Assembly (NCBI RefSeq): GCF_008065135.1
Contig: NZ_CP042914.1
Location: 62,001 to 126,000 of the forward strand
Length of the DNA: 64,000 bases
Direction: 5' to 3'
Source: Roseimaritima ulvae
Lineage (GTDB): Bacteria; Planctomycetota; Planctomycetia; Pirellulales; Pirellulaceae
The stretch's first letter is position 1; each line of letters opens with the position of its first letter. The notes under the pieces were generated by a model. That model was not told where the DNA came from and did no database searches. It was given only the letters and a program-made list of their open reading frames with translations. This document shows, in pieces, positions 36,510-48,368 of the stretch. Both the position numbers and the translations under genes were made by a program.

Positions 36510-37346
36510 CTAGGAACTGGACGGTTGGAAGCGGAAGCGTTGCTGTCCGAGTTGGAATTCGGTTTGTTTATCCAGGGCAAATTTTTTCACTCGGATCCAA
36601 ACTCCATTCAGTGACTTTTGGTCTTCGACCATCCATCGTTCGGTTGAGTCCTGATAGAAACGAGCATGTTTCGGATTGAGGCACGGGTCGTCATCGACGA
36701 TGATTTGACAATCGGAGTCGGTGCCCATGAAGGCTTCTCCGGCCAGCGAGAAGGATCGCCCTTTTTTCTCGTCCCGGCCCGTTTCGGATAGTCGGGGGAC
36801 GTGTTGTTCCAGCAACGTGCGGGTCGGTGCGCGGTATGCCTGGGTCTGCAACGCATCGGTTTCTCCCGGATCGTGTCCCGCAGCGGGCAGTTGAAACCGA
36901 TAGCGTCGACCGCCGAGGATCAATTCGCTTTGCCGCGACAGCGATGCACGAACCGCTCGCACGAAGCTGCCGTTGGTGCTTTTTTTATCCAGCAGGAACC
37001 AGCGAAATCGTCCTTTGTGCTTCTGGCACCGCAGTTCCGCGTGATGGCCCGACAGGTCGCCATCGAAGGGCAACGTCAGGTCGCCTTTTTCGCGACCGAT
37101 GGTGAACTTGGAATCGCGAATGCGAATGGTTTCTCCCGTTTCACGGTTGCCATCGTCCAGCACGGTCAGGATGGCCAATGGTTGTCGGTTGACGGGACGA
37201 AACGGTAGCACTGAACCCGGTTGCTGTGTCTTGGAAGACGTGGGCTCGGACGGTTGGGCCGCCTGCTTCAAAAATTGTTGTAGCGGTTCGGTCACTGTCT
37301 GGATGACCGGTTCCTCTTCGCTGTCCGGGATGGATGGTTGATTCAT
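36510..37346 (-). CDS. double FHA-domain protein
   Basis: The product has 278 aa and is soluble. FHA 1 (about 60-150) has TIGREKGDLTLPFDGDLSGHH and KKSTNGSFVRAV; FHA 2 (about 195-275) has FMGTDSDCQIIVDDD, LNPKHARF and SLNGVWIRV. Arg, Ser and Asn of the phosphothreonine pocket are present in FHA 1, while FHA 2 lacks the Arg. It lies between the Ser/Thr kinase (94 bp upstream) and the FHA-protease-like gene and probably binds phosphothreonine on the kinase or its substrates as a cytoplasmic adaptor. Confidence 0.85.
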   Translation of the reverse strand: MNQPSIPDSEEEPVIQTVTEPLQQFLKQAAQPSEPTSSKTQQPGSVLPFRPVNRQPLAILTVLDDGNRETGETIRIRDSKFTIGREKGDLTLPFDGDLSGHHAELRCQKHKGRFRWFLLDKKSTNGSFVRAVRASLSRQSELILGGRRYRFQLPAAGHDPGETDALQTQAYRAPTRTLLEQHVPRLSETGRDEKKGRSFSLAGEAFMGTDSDCQIIVDDDPCLNPKHARFYQDSTERWMVEDQKSLNGVWIRVKKFALDKQTEFQLGQQRFRFQPSSS

Positions 37347-37440
37347 GAATGGTTTACAAGGGTTCTACAGGAGAGTGGTGTCCGTATCGGCCAACGCCAA
37401 GGTTCCGCCCAGATCGATCAACCGCTGGGCGATCGCGCGA

Positions 37441-40305
<2,865 letters not shown>

Positions 40306-40398
40306 CAGGACTCCAGTCGCTGGCAATTTGGACATTTCGCGCGGGAGGTCGAGTTGATTCCCGTTCTAAAAAGCCAATCGCGATGCCGGCGGAAAGTG

Positions 40399-41082
40399 TC
40401 AACCGAAATCGCTGTGATTTTCTGATTCGTGAGATTCCGCCGCGGAGAACTGTGCAAAACGTTGGCTCAGACGTTGCTGGACCAACTTTAAAATTCGATG
40501 GATTGTTTGCCGCGAGAGTTGCAATTGGTCGGCAATTTCCGTGCGGCTGCGGCCTTCCAGGCTGAGCGTAATGATTTCGGCCGCGCGCTCCGGCAGGCCA
40601 TCCAGGACCACGTCGATTTCTTCCCACAACGCCACCGCGTCTTCCACCGATGGCTGCCGGTCAAATACCAGGGCCTCGTCAAAGCTGGCTAGGTCCGCTG
40701 TGGCGTCGCGCTGCTGGGCGGTGTGTTTGCGGGCGTGTGAGCGGGTTTTGCAAAACGTCAATGTGACCAGCAACTGCCACAACTGTTGGGAACCCTGGAA
40801 GTGGAATTTGCCGGCTTCCTGTTGACGAAAAAACGTGCGGAATACCGATTGAACCACATCTTCTTCGTCAAAACGCTTTCGCAACGCGGGATGGATGTGG
40901 TTGCCGGCCAGCTGGATCAGGCGGCGAGAGTAGTCATCGAACAGTTGCTTCGCCGCGTGCGATTCACCGGCCTGCAATCGTTGCTGGAACGATTGGAAGT
41001 CAAAAGATTCGTTGGCTGACTGGTTGCTCACGTCGTCGACTGGTTCGTTGGTAAAGAAATCCGAGACGCACGAGACCGCCAA
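40399..41082 (-). CDS. ECF-type sigma factor, kinase-linked
   Basis: The product has 227 aa from TTG 41082; a GTG at 41031 (giving MSNQSANESFDFQ) is an equally good or better start, since neither has a clear ribosome site. The sigma-2 region is LFDDYSRRLIQLAGNHI, RFDEEDVVQSVFRTFF and QLLVTLTFCKTRSHARKH; the sigma-4 region is LPERAAEIITLSLEGRSRTEIADQLQLSRQTIHRILKLVQQRL in overlapping motifs. It heads the operon with the Ser/Thr kinase 93 bp downstream, so its activity is likely set by phosphorylation and not by an anti-sigma factor. The family is a planctomycete-type ECF with a long N-terminus. Confidence 0.88.
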   Translation of the reverse strand: MAVSCVSDFFTNEPVDDVSNQSANESFDFQSFQQRLQAGESHAAKQLFDDYSRRLIQLAGNHIHPALRKRFDEEDVVQSVFRTFFRQQEAGKFHFQGSQQLWQLLVTLTFCKTRSHARKHTAQQRDATADLASFDEALVFDRQPSVEDAVALWEEIDVVLDGLPERAAEIITLSLEGRSRTEIADQLQLSRQTIHRILKLVQQRLSQRFAQFSAAESHESENHSDFG

Positions 41083-41171
41083 GTATAGTCGCTGGAGCCC
41101 CCCGAGTCATGCATGAACCGCGGCGACTGGATTGGTTCGAGTGAACGCTTGTTCGGTCAGCCCGTTGGTCG

Positions 41172-41471
41172 CTAAGAATCGTTTTCCGTCACGCTGTCGA
41201 TTTTGTCCTGCATCGATTGCTGGCGGTCGGTACGGGTGCCGACTTTGATGGTCGTGGTGATCCGTGGCGCGCCCAGCTCGTGCACGCGCTCGTGGCAGCG
41301 TTTGATCGCCGCGAACACCTCGTCCCAGTCACCTTCGATGTTGGTGCCATAGGCGTGCAGTCGATGCTCCAGCCCGGCTTCCTGCAAGACCTGCTGGCAT
41401 TCGGCCACATACTTGCTGACCGAAACGCCCACGCCCATCGGCACCACACACAAATCGACAATTACATTCAT
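41172..41471 (-). CDS. MTH1187/YkoF-like thiamine-binding protein
   Basis: The product has 99 aa. ATG 41471 (MNVIVDLCVVPMGVG) is chosen over TTG 41480. Family-typical features are the start VDLCVVPMGVGVSVSKYVAEC, the segment HAYGTNIEGDWDEVFAAIKRCHE and the C-terminal ITTTIKVGTRTD. Members form small ferredoxin-like tetramers; some bind thiamine or its precursor. The tandem repeat array starts only 55 bases upstream, so its promoter lies in or very near the array. Confidence 0.87.
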   Translation of the reverse strand: MNVIVDLCVVPMGVGVSVSKYVAECQQVLQEAGLEHRLHAYGTNIEGDWDEVFAAIKRCHERVHELGAPRITTTIKVGTRTDRQQSMQDKIDSVTENDS

Positions 41472-41526
41472 CTCAGCCAAGCCTTGTACTAAACGGTTCG
41501 ATACGCCCTTAAGGCTTCAGTCTAAT

Positions 41527-43803
41527 CGTTTACCCCGCAGGCGCAGGCGTCGGCGCGGGCTGGCGCGGGTGTTTGCATAACCATTTCGTGTATCGCAACG
41601 GTCCGCTTCGCTTGCCACCTTAGGGCGGACCACGCCTGCGCCTGCGGAGCCTGTCCGGTCTCAATCGTTTAACCCGTAGCCGCAGGGTCCGGCGCGGGCA
41701 GCCGCGGATGTTTGCATTGCCATTTGGTGTATCGCAACTGTCGGCTTCGCTTGCCACCTTAGGGCGGACCACGCCTGCGCCTGCGGAGCCTGTCCGGCCT
41801 CAATCGTTTAACCCGTAGCCGCAGGCGCCGGCGCGGGCCGGCGCGGATGTTTGCATTGCCATTTGGTGTATCGCAACTGTTGGCTTCGCTTGCCACCTTA
41901 GGGCGGACCACGCCTGCGCCTGCGGAGCCTGTCCGGTCTGCGGGCAATGGCAAGCTTTTCGAGGCTCCTGCGGCTACGGGTTAAACGATGCGCGTCGCAC
42001 GTCTGGCGGCTACGCGGCCTCAATCGTTTAACCCGTAGGCGCAGGCGTCGGCGCAGGCCGCCGCGGATGTTTGCATTGCCATTTGGTGTATCGCAACGGT
42101 CCGCTTCGCTTGCCACCTTAGGGCGGACCACGCCTCCGCCTGCGGAGCCTGTCCGGATCGCGGGCAATGGCGAAGCTTTTCGAGGCTCCTGCGGCTACGG
42201 GTTAAACGATGCGCGTCCCACGTCTGGCGGCCACGTGGCCTCAATCGTTTAACCCGTAGCCGCAGGCGTCGGCGCGGACCGCCGCGGATGTTTGCATTAC
42301 CATTTGGTGTATCACAACTGTCGGATTCGCTTGCCACCTTGGGACGGACCACGCCTGCGCCTGCGGAGCCTGTCCGGTCTGCGGGCAATGGCGAAGCTTT
42401 TCGAGGCCCCTGCGGCTACGGGTTAAACGATGCGCGTCCCACGTCTGGCGGCTACGCGGCCTCAATCGTTTAACCCGTAGCCGCAGGCGCCGGCGCGGGC
42501 CGCCGCGGATGTTTGCATTGCCATTTGGTGTATCGCAATTGTTGGCTTCGCTTGCCACCTTGGGACGGACCACGCCTGCGCCTGCGGAGCCTGTCCGGTC
42601 TGCGGGCAATGGCGAAGCTTTTCGAGGCTCCTGCGGCTACGGGTTAAACGATGTGCGTCCCACGTCTGGCGGCTACGCGGCCTCAATCGTTTAACCCGTA
42701 GCCGCAGGCGCCGGCGCGGGCCGCCGCGGATGTTTGCATTGCCATTTGGTGTATCGCAACGGTCCGCTTCGCTTGCCACCTTAGGGCGGACCACGCCTCC
42801 GCCTGCGGAGCCTGTCCGGATCGCGGGCAATGGCGAAGCTTTTCGAGGCTCCTGCGGCTACGGGTTAAACGATGCGCGTCCCACGTCTGGCGGCTACGCG
42901 GCCTCAATCGTTTAACCCGTAGCCGCAGGCGCCGGCGCGGGCCGCCGCGGATGTTTGCATTGCCATTTGGTGTATCGCAATTGTCCGCTTCGCTTGCCAC
43001 CTTGGGGCGGACCACGCCTGCGCCTGCGGAGCCTGTCCGGATCGCGGGCAATGGCGAAGCTTTTCGAGGCTCCTGCGGCTACGGGTTAAACGATGCGCGT
43101 CGCACGTCTGGCGGCTACGTGGCCTCAATCGTTTGACCCGTAGCCGCAGGCGTCGGCGCGGACCGCCGCGGATGTTTGCATAACCATTTGGTGTATCGCA
43201 ACGGTCCGCTTCGCTTGCCACCTTAGGGCGGACCACGCCTGCGGAGCCTGTCCGGTCTGCGGGCAATGGCGAAGCTTTTCGAGGCTCCTGCGGCTACGGG
43301 TTAAACGATGTGCGTCCCACGTCTGGCGGCTACGCGGCCTCAATCGTTTAACCCGTAGGCGCAGGCGTCGGCGCAGGCCGCCGCGGATGTTTGCATTGCC
43401 ATTTGGTGTATCGCAACGGTCCGCTTCGCTTGCCACCTTAGGGCGGACCACGCCTCCGCCTGCGGAGCCTGTCCGGATCGCGGGCAATGGCGAAGCTTTT
43501 CGAGGCTCCTGCGGCTACGGGTTAAACGATGCGCGTCCCACGTCTGGCGGCTACGCGGCCTCAATCGTTTAACCCGTAGCCGCAGGCGCCGGCGCGGGCC
43601 GCCGCGGATGTTTGCATTGCCATTTGGTGTATCGCAACGGTCCGCTTCGCTTGCCACCTTAGGGCGGACCACGCCTCCGCCTGCGGAGCCTGTCCGGATC
43701 GCGGGCAATGGCGAAGCTTTTCGAGGCTCCTGCGGCTACGGGTTAAACGATGCGCGTCGCACGTCTGGCGGCTACGTGGCCTCAATCGTTTGACCCGTAG
43801 CCA
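41527..43803. repeat. tandem array: two 139-bp and nine about 221-bp palindromic units
   Basis: Unit starts (CGTTTA/GCCCGTAG) are at 41527, 41666, 41805, 42025, 42246, 42467, 42688, 42909, 43130, 43345 and 43566, with a partial unit at 43787. The spacing is 139, 139, 220, five times 221, 215, 221, 221. Long units contain a second module of about 82 bases that the short units lack. In long units the ends are a perfect 23-bp inverted repeat (ATCGTTTAACCCGTAGCCGC and its mirror). Internal hairpins include GGTCCGC/GCGGACC. Units differ by few substitutions; those at 42025 and 43345 share rare variants, indicating block duplication. The array is not CRISPR (no spacers), and open frames shift between units. 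Confidence 0.95.
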
Positions 43804-43861
43804 TGTCACGGCCTGACGCGGCGCTACGAAAAAGCCGTGCCGGGATGCTCCTTGTTGGGCA

Positions 43862-44848
43862 TTACGATTCCTGATCGACGCTGGTGGCGGCAGGGAAGTA
43901 GCGGTAGACCCACAGCAGGTATCCCACGAAGACGGCGAAGTTCACTGAAACCATCAGCGGAATGTTCATCTCCAACACTCCCATTTCTTCCATCATTTCT
44001 AACTGCTCCGCCGGATAGTTCATTTCTCGGTACAGATCCATCAGGCTGATGCGCGAAAAACTGATGAGCGTTGACAGACCGAAAACGACCATGGCAACTA
44101 GCGTCGCCCACCAAGCCGCGATCTTTAATTTGTACGTGGCCCATGCCAGGTAGCCAAACAGCACGCTGAATCCGAGAAAAAACAACGCACCCGAAATGCC
44201 TTTGAGGATGATCCCGAAAAACGGCGTCACGAAACCATAGCCTGCAGACCAGAGCACCGAGGTCGCACCGAAGCCGAGCAACAGGCTGAGCGACAGCACC
44301 GGAAGCGGACAATGGTCGGTCCAGCGGACTTGGGGATCCTTGATTTCGCACGTCTTCCTAACGTCCGCGCGTTGGTAGAACAAGATGAATATTCCCGGCA
44401 ACACCACGTACATGCAGCTCATCGTCCCAATCATCATGACATACATGAACGTCACGCCCTGAGGAGGAATGTTCTGGCCCTGGGCCGCAAACACCTTGGA
44501 CATGTTTGGCAGCCACCAAATGATCACCACCAAAGCCATGACACCCATTGCCAGCCACATCCACGCCAAGACAAGCGTCAACGCGCGCGCCCAGCGTCGC
44601 CCGCGAACCGAACCAGCGCCCAGCCAGACAAGCGCCACCGCCATCACTGCATACATGCCAGCCGCCGGAATCATTTGGGCCGCAGACGTCCCACCGGCCT
44701 GTGGGCTGACTGCTACCGATAACAACAGGAGAGGAACCATCAAACCCGCCAAACCACCCATGGCAATTTGCAGGAATCCATAAATGGCCAACCCGATGCT
44801 TTGGTCACGAAATCTAGGCATATCAGCCGATGGATCGCCGACGCTCAT
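43862..44848 (-). CDS. polytopic membrane protein of unknown function
   Basis: The product has 328 aa from ATG 44848. About eight hydrophobic segments are visible, including IGLAIYGFLQIAMGGLAGLM, MYAVMAVALVWLGAG, ALTLVLAWMWLAMGVMALVV, MYVMMIGTMSCMYVVLPGIF, LSLSLLLGFGATSVLW and AAWWATLVAMVVFGLSTLI. No catalytic or transport motif is recognised. The region between helices (RADVRKTCEIKDPQVRWTDHCP) is polar. Its 3' end lies about 60 bp from the tandem array. A homologous neighbour is not seen. Confidence 0.72.
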   Translation of the reverse strand: MSVGDPSADMPRFRDQSIGLAIYGFLQIAMGGLAGLMVPLLLLSVAVSPQAGGTSAAQMIPAAGMYAVMAVALVWLGAGSVRGRRWARALTLVLAWMWLAMGVMALVVIIWWLPNMSKVFAAQGQNIPPQGVTFMYVMMIGTMSCMYVVLPGIFILFYQRADVRKTCEIKDPQVRWTDHCPLPVLSLSLLLGFGATSVLWSAGYGFVTPFFGIILKGISGALFFLGFSVLFGYLAWATYKLKIAAWWATLVAMVVFGLSTLISFSRISLMDLYREMNYPAEQLEMMEEMGVLEMNIPLMVSVNFAVFVGYLLWVYRYFPAATSVDQES

Positions 44849-45191
44849 GTCATTCCTGTCACTAGATGTTCAAATGCCCCAAAGGGTTGGCGCACGTGCA
44901 TGTTCGCAATCGTGTTTGTTGTCACCGTGAACCATAGTCGATTCCCTATTTCTAGCCGTTGAAGCGGTGGAAAGCCACCAAAAACAATATCCCGGCGCCA
45001 AGCTGCAGCGAATTGAATCCGGCCCCACCATCATCGAAGTACGCGATCACTTTGCCATCTTCCAGGTGATACCCACTGGTCGTGTTTGCCAGAATCCAGC
45101 CGCTCGTTGAAACCACGACGCCGCGGCCAACCAACACCTCCGACGTGACTAAACAAGGCTTTTCATCGACGCTCCAACACGTTTGTAAAAA
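44849..45191. other. intergenic, small ORF of doubtful status
   Basis: This 343-base gap between two minus-strand genes holds a 61-codon minus-strand frame (44952-45137, beginning MLVGRGVVVSTSGWIL and ending in a hydrophobic stretch). I do not recognise it and see no ribosome site. It could be a gene remnant. Otherwise nothing is apparent. Confidence 0.35.
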
Positions 45192-46634
45192 TTAAAACAG
45201 CGGTTCAGCCATCTCGCCATTCATCTTTTCCCACAGTTCCACCAATTCGTTGAGACGTTCGGGATTTGATTTGGCAAGATTCGCTTCTTCAGAGAGATCT
45301 TTCGAGAGGTCATAGAGTTCCCATGGCGTTTGGCTATTGCTAAGCCCTTTCCAACCGCCCATGCGAACGATTTTCCAATCGCCGTGCCGTAATCCGGACC
45401 TGCCACCCTGACGCCAAAAGAGGGTTTCATGAGGGGGGCCGGTTTTCTTGCCGGTGACGAAGGGAACTAAGTCAACGCCCTCCACGACCTCCGGTGCAAT
45501 GGCGCCTTCACTGTTGGCCGTGGCGGTCGCAAAGATGTCGAATGAACTGACCGGTTTCTCGTAAGTCTGGCCTGCCGGGATCTTTCCTTTCCACTGCATC
45601 ATGAAGGGCACGCGTAGGGCGCCTTCGTACATTTCCCCTTTCGATCCTCGCAGCGGGAAATTGCTGGAAGTCAGTTCGCGAGTCGGACCTCCGTTGTCGC
45701 TGAGGAAAAAGACGATTGTGTTTTCTTCCAGGCCCGACTTCCGCAGCTGCGCCATCACGGCTCCAACACTGTCGTCCATGTTCGACAACATGGCGGCAAA
45801 GATGCGACGCTGGATGTCTTCGATGTGCGAGAACTTTTCCATGTACGCGTCGGCACCTTGCAGTGGGCTGTGGACCGCGTTGTAGGCAAGGTACAGGAAG
45901 AATGGTTTGTCGTCGTGGCGGTCGATAAAGTCGACAGCTTCGCGGGTAAACGCATCGGTCAGGTATTCGGTTTCGACAACGGGTTGGCCGCCGCGAGTGA
46001 TGGGATTGTCGGCATCGTAATCTGGCTCATTGTGGCCCATGTGATCGGTATAGATGAGTCCCTTTTTTCCGACCCAACGGCCCGTGAGTCCGCCTGGCAA
46101 ACGCTTGCGGCGCAGCATCGTCGTGACACCTTTGTACGGTGGCGGCACGAAGTAGTGGCCCTCGTGCAGGAATCCAAAGAACTCATCGAAGCCGTGCCGA
46201 AAGGGGTGATAGTCCGCCGTGCCACCCTGATGCCATTTGCCGATCAGCCCCGTCGTGTAACCAGCATTCTGCAACGTCTCGGCAATCGTGATTTCCGCAA
46301 CCGGCAGACCGAAGCCAGGCTGTTCATTGAACGCACCAGTGGGATTGAACTCATAACCGAAGCGAGTCGGAATTCGCCCCGTCAGCAATCCCGCCCGTGA
46401 GGGACTGCAATTGGGCCCCGCGACATAGCCGTCGGTGAAACGCACGCCATTGCTGGCGATCGAGTCGATATGAGGCGTGGGAATCTCGGGATTGCCCTGA
46501 CAGCCAAGCTCCCCATATCCGAGGTCATCCGCAAACAGAACGACGATGTTGGGTTGTTGGTCAGCAGCGGCCAGAATGGACGTGGCCGCCGTCAGAAATA
46601 ACGCGGTTATCGGCGTAGATCGAACAAGTTTCAT
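45192..46634 (-). CDS. secreted S1-family sulfatase (arylsulfatase-like)
   Basis: The product has 480 aa from ATG 46634. The signal peptide is MKLVRSTPITALFLTAATSILAA, split before DQQPNIVVLFADDLGYGELG (metal Asp pair). The signature C76-S-P-S-R is intact, followed by AGLLTGR, GKWHQGG, FFLSDNGGP and HGDWKIV. The C-terminal motif PWELYDLSKDLSEEANLA is the standard sulfatase end. The predicted product is periplasmic and depends on formylglycine conversion; the substrate is probably a sulfated glycan. It is transcribed divergently from the DUF1552/DUF1592 operon. Confidence 0.95.
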   Translation of the reverse strand: MKLVRSTPITALFLTAATSILAAADQQPNIVVLFADDLGYGELGCQGNPEIPTPHIDSIASNGVRFTDGYVAGPNCSPSRAGLLTGRIPTRFGYEFNPTGAFNEQPGFGLPVAEITIAETLQNAGYTTGLIGKWHQGGTADYHPFRHGFDEFFGFLHEGHYFVPPPYKGVTTMLRRKRLPGGLTGRWVGKKGLIYTDHMGHNEPDYDADNPITRGGQPVVETEYLTDAFTREAVDFIDRHDDKPFFLYLAYNAVHSPLQGADAYMEKFSHIEDIQRRIFAAMLSNMDDSVGAVMAQLRKSGLEENTIVFFLSDNGGPTRELTSSNFPLRGSKGEMYEGALRVPFMMQWKGKIPAGQTYEKPVSSFDIFATATANSEGAIAPEVVEGVDLVPFVTGKKTGPPHETLFWRQGGRSGLRHGDWKIVRMGGWKGLSNSQTPWELYDLSKDLSEEANLAKSNPERLNELVELWEKMNGEMAEPLF

Positions 46635-46811
46635 ATGTGTCTTCTATCTTCATATGGTGCTTCTGTAACAACAAGTCACAACGCTCAGGAATGTTCATCA
46701 TGATCGATTACTATAGAGTCTTTTGCCGAGGGTCTGCGGCATTGGATCGCTGGTGGCTGGCGAAATGAGTGGACGTTGCTCGGCCAGAACATGTATGGGC
46801 AGTCTCGCGGT

Positions 46812-46820
46812 GGTACAATA
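46812..46820 (+). promoter_or_regulatory. candidate extended -10 element upstream of DUF1552 gene
   Basis: TGGTACAATA lies 60 bases before ATG 46879 and matches TGnTATAAT in seven of nine positions. No good -35 box is visible, as is common for extended -10 promoters. The 244-base gap to the divergent sulfatase has no other clear feature. Confidence 0.3.
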
Positions 46821-46878
46821 GTCTGCCCCCCAATGAAAAACTGCTCACCAGTTTGCCCGCCCACCCGAGGCCCTGCCG

Positions 46879-48243
46879 ATGAATCTTTCCCGCCGCAGCT
46901 TTCTGCGAGTCAACGGTGGCACGCTTGTATTGCCCTTCCTGCCCTCGTTGGCTTGGGCCGAGGGCACGCCGGCTAGCCTTACCAAGCCCAGCAAAAAGCT
47001 GACCATTGTTTATCTGCCCAACGGCATCGTCCGTCGCTGTTTCTTTCCCGGCGAAGAAAACGCCGAAGTGCCGGGATTTATCGGCGGCTTCAATGCGGAC
47101 AAAACCAAGAACGAGCGACGTTTTCAGCACAAACCGGGCATCTACCCGATGGAGCTGACCGCCACGATGCAGCCGCTGGCTGCACACGTGGACGATTTTT
47201 CTTTAGTCACCGGACTCGATCGCACCTACAAAAACGGCCAGGACGTACACGCCCAAGGCGCTTCCTGCTACCTCACCAGCTTGTCTCCCGAACAGGCCGA
47301 CCGCCAAGGCATCGCTCATCCCAATGGCCGTACTCTGGATCAAGTCATCGGCGATGCCGTGGGGTACTCGACGGTCTTCAATACGCTCGAGATCAGTTGC
47401 AACGGGTTCACCGCGCCCAAGGAACCGATCGAGTTCGACAATATCTCCTGGTACGGCCCCGGCAAGATCGCGCCTTCGATCCGGGAACCGCAAAAATTGT
47501 ACGATCGCCTGTTCCTGCGGGAGAGCTATCGCGAGCACGTCGAAGATGTTACGGATCTGGTGATTGCTGATGCCAAGACGCTGTCGCGGCGATTGGCTCA
47601 CGATGATCGCCATACGCTGGATGAGTTTATGGAGATGGTTCGCGGCATCGAACTGCGGATCAAAAAGATGGATCGCATGTTGTCCGACGTGGACGTGCAG
47701 GTGCCCAAAAATGAAGTGCTACCGCGGGGCGAATACATCCGGCTGCAAATGGACTTGATGCTGCTGGCCTTCCAGATGGGCATCACCAACGTCTGCACCT
47801 TCATGCTGGGACCGGAACGCTGGGATGCGACGTTGATGTACGAAGGCGTGTTCGACAAACCCGTCCAGCACCACAACATGACGCACAATCAAAAAGGCGA
47901 CGGCTACAAAGAGCTGCAGAAGATCGACGACTTCCATATGCAGCAGTACGCTTATCTGATCAAGCGGATGAAAGAGATCAAGGAGCTGGACGGCAGCTGC
48001 ATGCTGGATAATTCGCTGGTGGCCTTTGGGGCCGGCCTGGGCGACGGGGCGACGCACCAGTACTACGACCTGCCGATGATGGTTGCCGGACGCGCGCAGG
48101 GTCAGATCAAGCAAGGACGTTTCATCAAGTTGCCCAGCGGGACGCTGAATTCCAACCTGTGGCTGACCATTGCACAGCTGATGGGCCTGAAACTGGACTC
48201 CTACGCCGACAGCACCGGCGTGATCTCTGACCTGTGGACATAG
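46879..48243 (+). CDS. DUF1552 secreted protein (Tat substrate)
   Basis: The product has 454 aa. A twin-arginine signal (LSRRSFLRVNGGTLVLPFLPSLAWA) begins at ATG 46879. The remainder follows the DUF1552 pattern: KKLTIVYLPNGIV, GLDRTYKNGQDVHAQGASCYLTSL, LRIKKMDRMLSDVDVQ and LLAFQMGITNVCTFMLG. In planctomycetes these genes are nearly always next to DUF1592-type multiheme-like proteins, as here. The function is unknown; an alkaline-phosphatase/sulfatase-like periplasmic enzyme is sometimes suggested. It is followed at 125 bp by the DUF1592 gene. Confidence 0.9.
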   Translation: MNLSRRSFLRVNGGTLVLPFLPSLAWAEGTPASLTKPSKKLTIVYLPNGIVRRCFFPGEENAEVPGFIGGFNADKTKNERRFQHKPGIYPMELTATMQPLAAHVDDFSLVTGLDRTYKNGQDVHAQGASCYLTSLSPEQADRQGIAHPNGRTLDQVIGDAVGYSTVFNTLEISCNGFTAPKEPIEFDNISWYGPGKIAPSIREPQKLYDRLFLRESYREHVEDVTDLVIADAKTLSRRLAHDDRHTLDEFMEMVRGIELRIKKMDRMLSDVDVQVPKNEVLPRGEYIRLQMDLMLLAFQMGITNVCTFMLGPERWDATLMYEGVFDKPVQHHNMTHNQKGDGYKELQKIDDFHMQQYAYLIKRMKEIKELDGSCMLDNSLVAFGAGLGDGATHQYYDLPMMVAGRAQGQIKQGRFIKLPSGTLNSNLWLTIAQLMGLKLDSYADSTGVISDLWT

Positions 48244-48279
48244 CCGCCATCATGCCTCGCCGGACACCGCCGTTTCTTC

Positions 48280-48341
48280 GTCGCTACGCCCGCCAGAGCG
48301 TGGGGATCGTTGCGCGTCCACCTTCTGGCGAAGGTAGCTAC
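48280..48341. repeat. inverted pair of GCCA-loop hairpins between DUF1552 and DUF1592 genes
   Basis: A plus copy (48281-48304, GCTACGCCCGCCAGAGCGTGG) and a minus copy (48318-48341, CCACCTTCTGGCGAAGGTAGC) are separated by GGATCGTTGCGCGT. The same head-to-head arrangement and spacer occur at 77-137. It sits 28 bases before the DUF1592 start codon and may affect relative expression. Confidence 0.75.
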
Positions 48342-48368
48342 GAAGAGTCGGCTAAGAAACGCCATCAC

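Noticed and set aside
36470-36580. Upstream TTG start of the FHA/protease-like protein
   Set aside because: It overlaps the preceding gene by 71 bases, has no ribosome site, and the ATG at 36469 begins at the first FHA strand.
41527-43803. CRISPR array
   Set aside because: Units of 139-221 bp are near-identical end to end with no unique spacers, and no cas genes are nearby.
41759-43809. Repeated 122-aa and 61-aa open frames on both strands of the array
   Set aside because: They are copies of the same repeat; 221 is not a multiple of three, so the frame changes each unit, composition is Arg/Ala-rich and there is no ribosome site.
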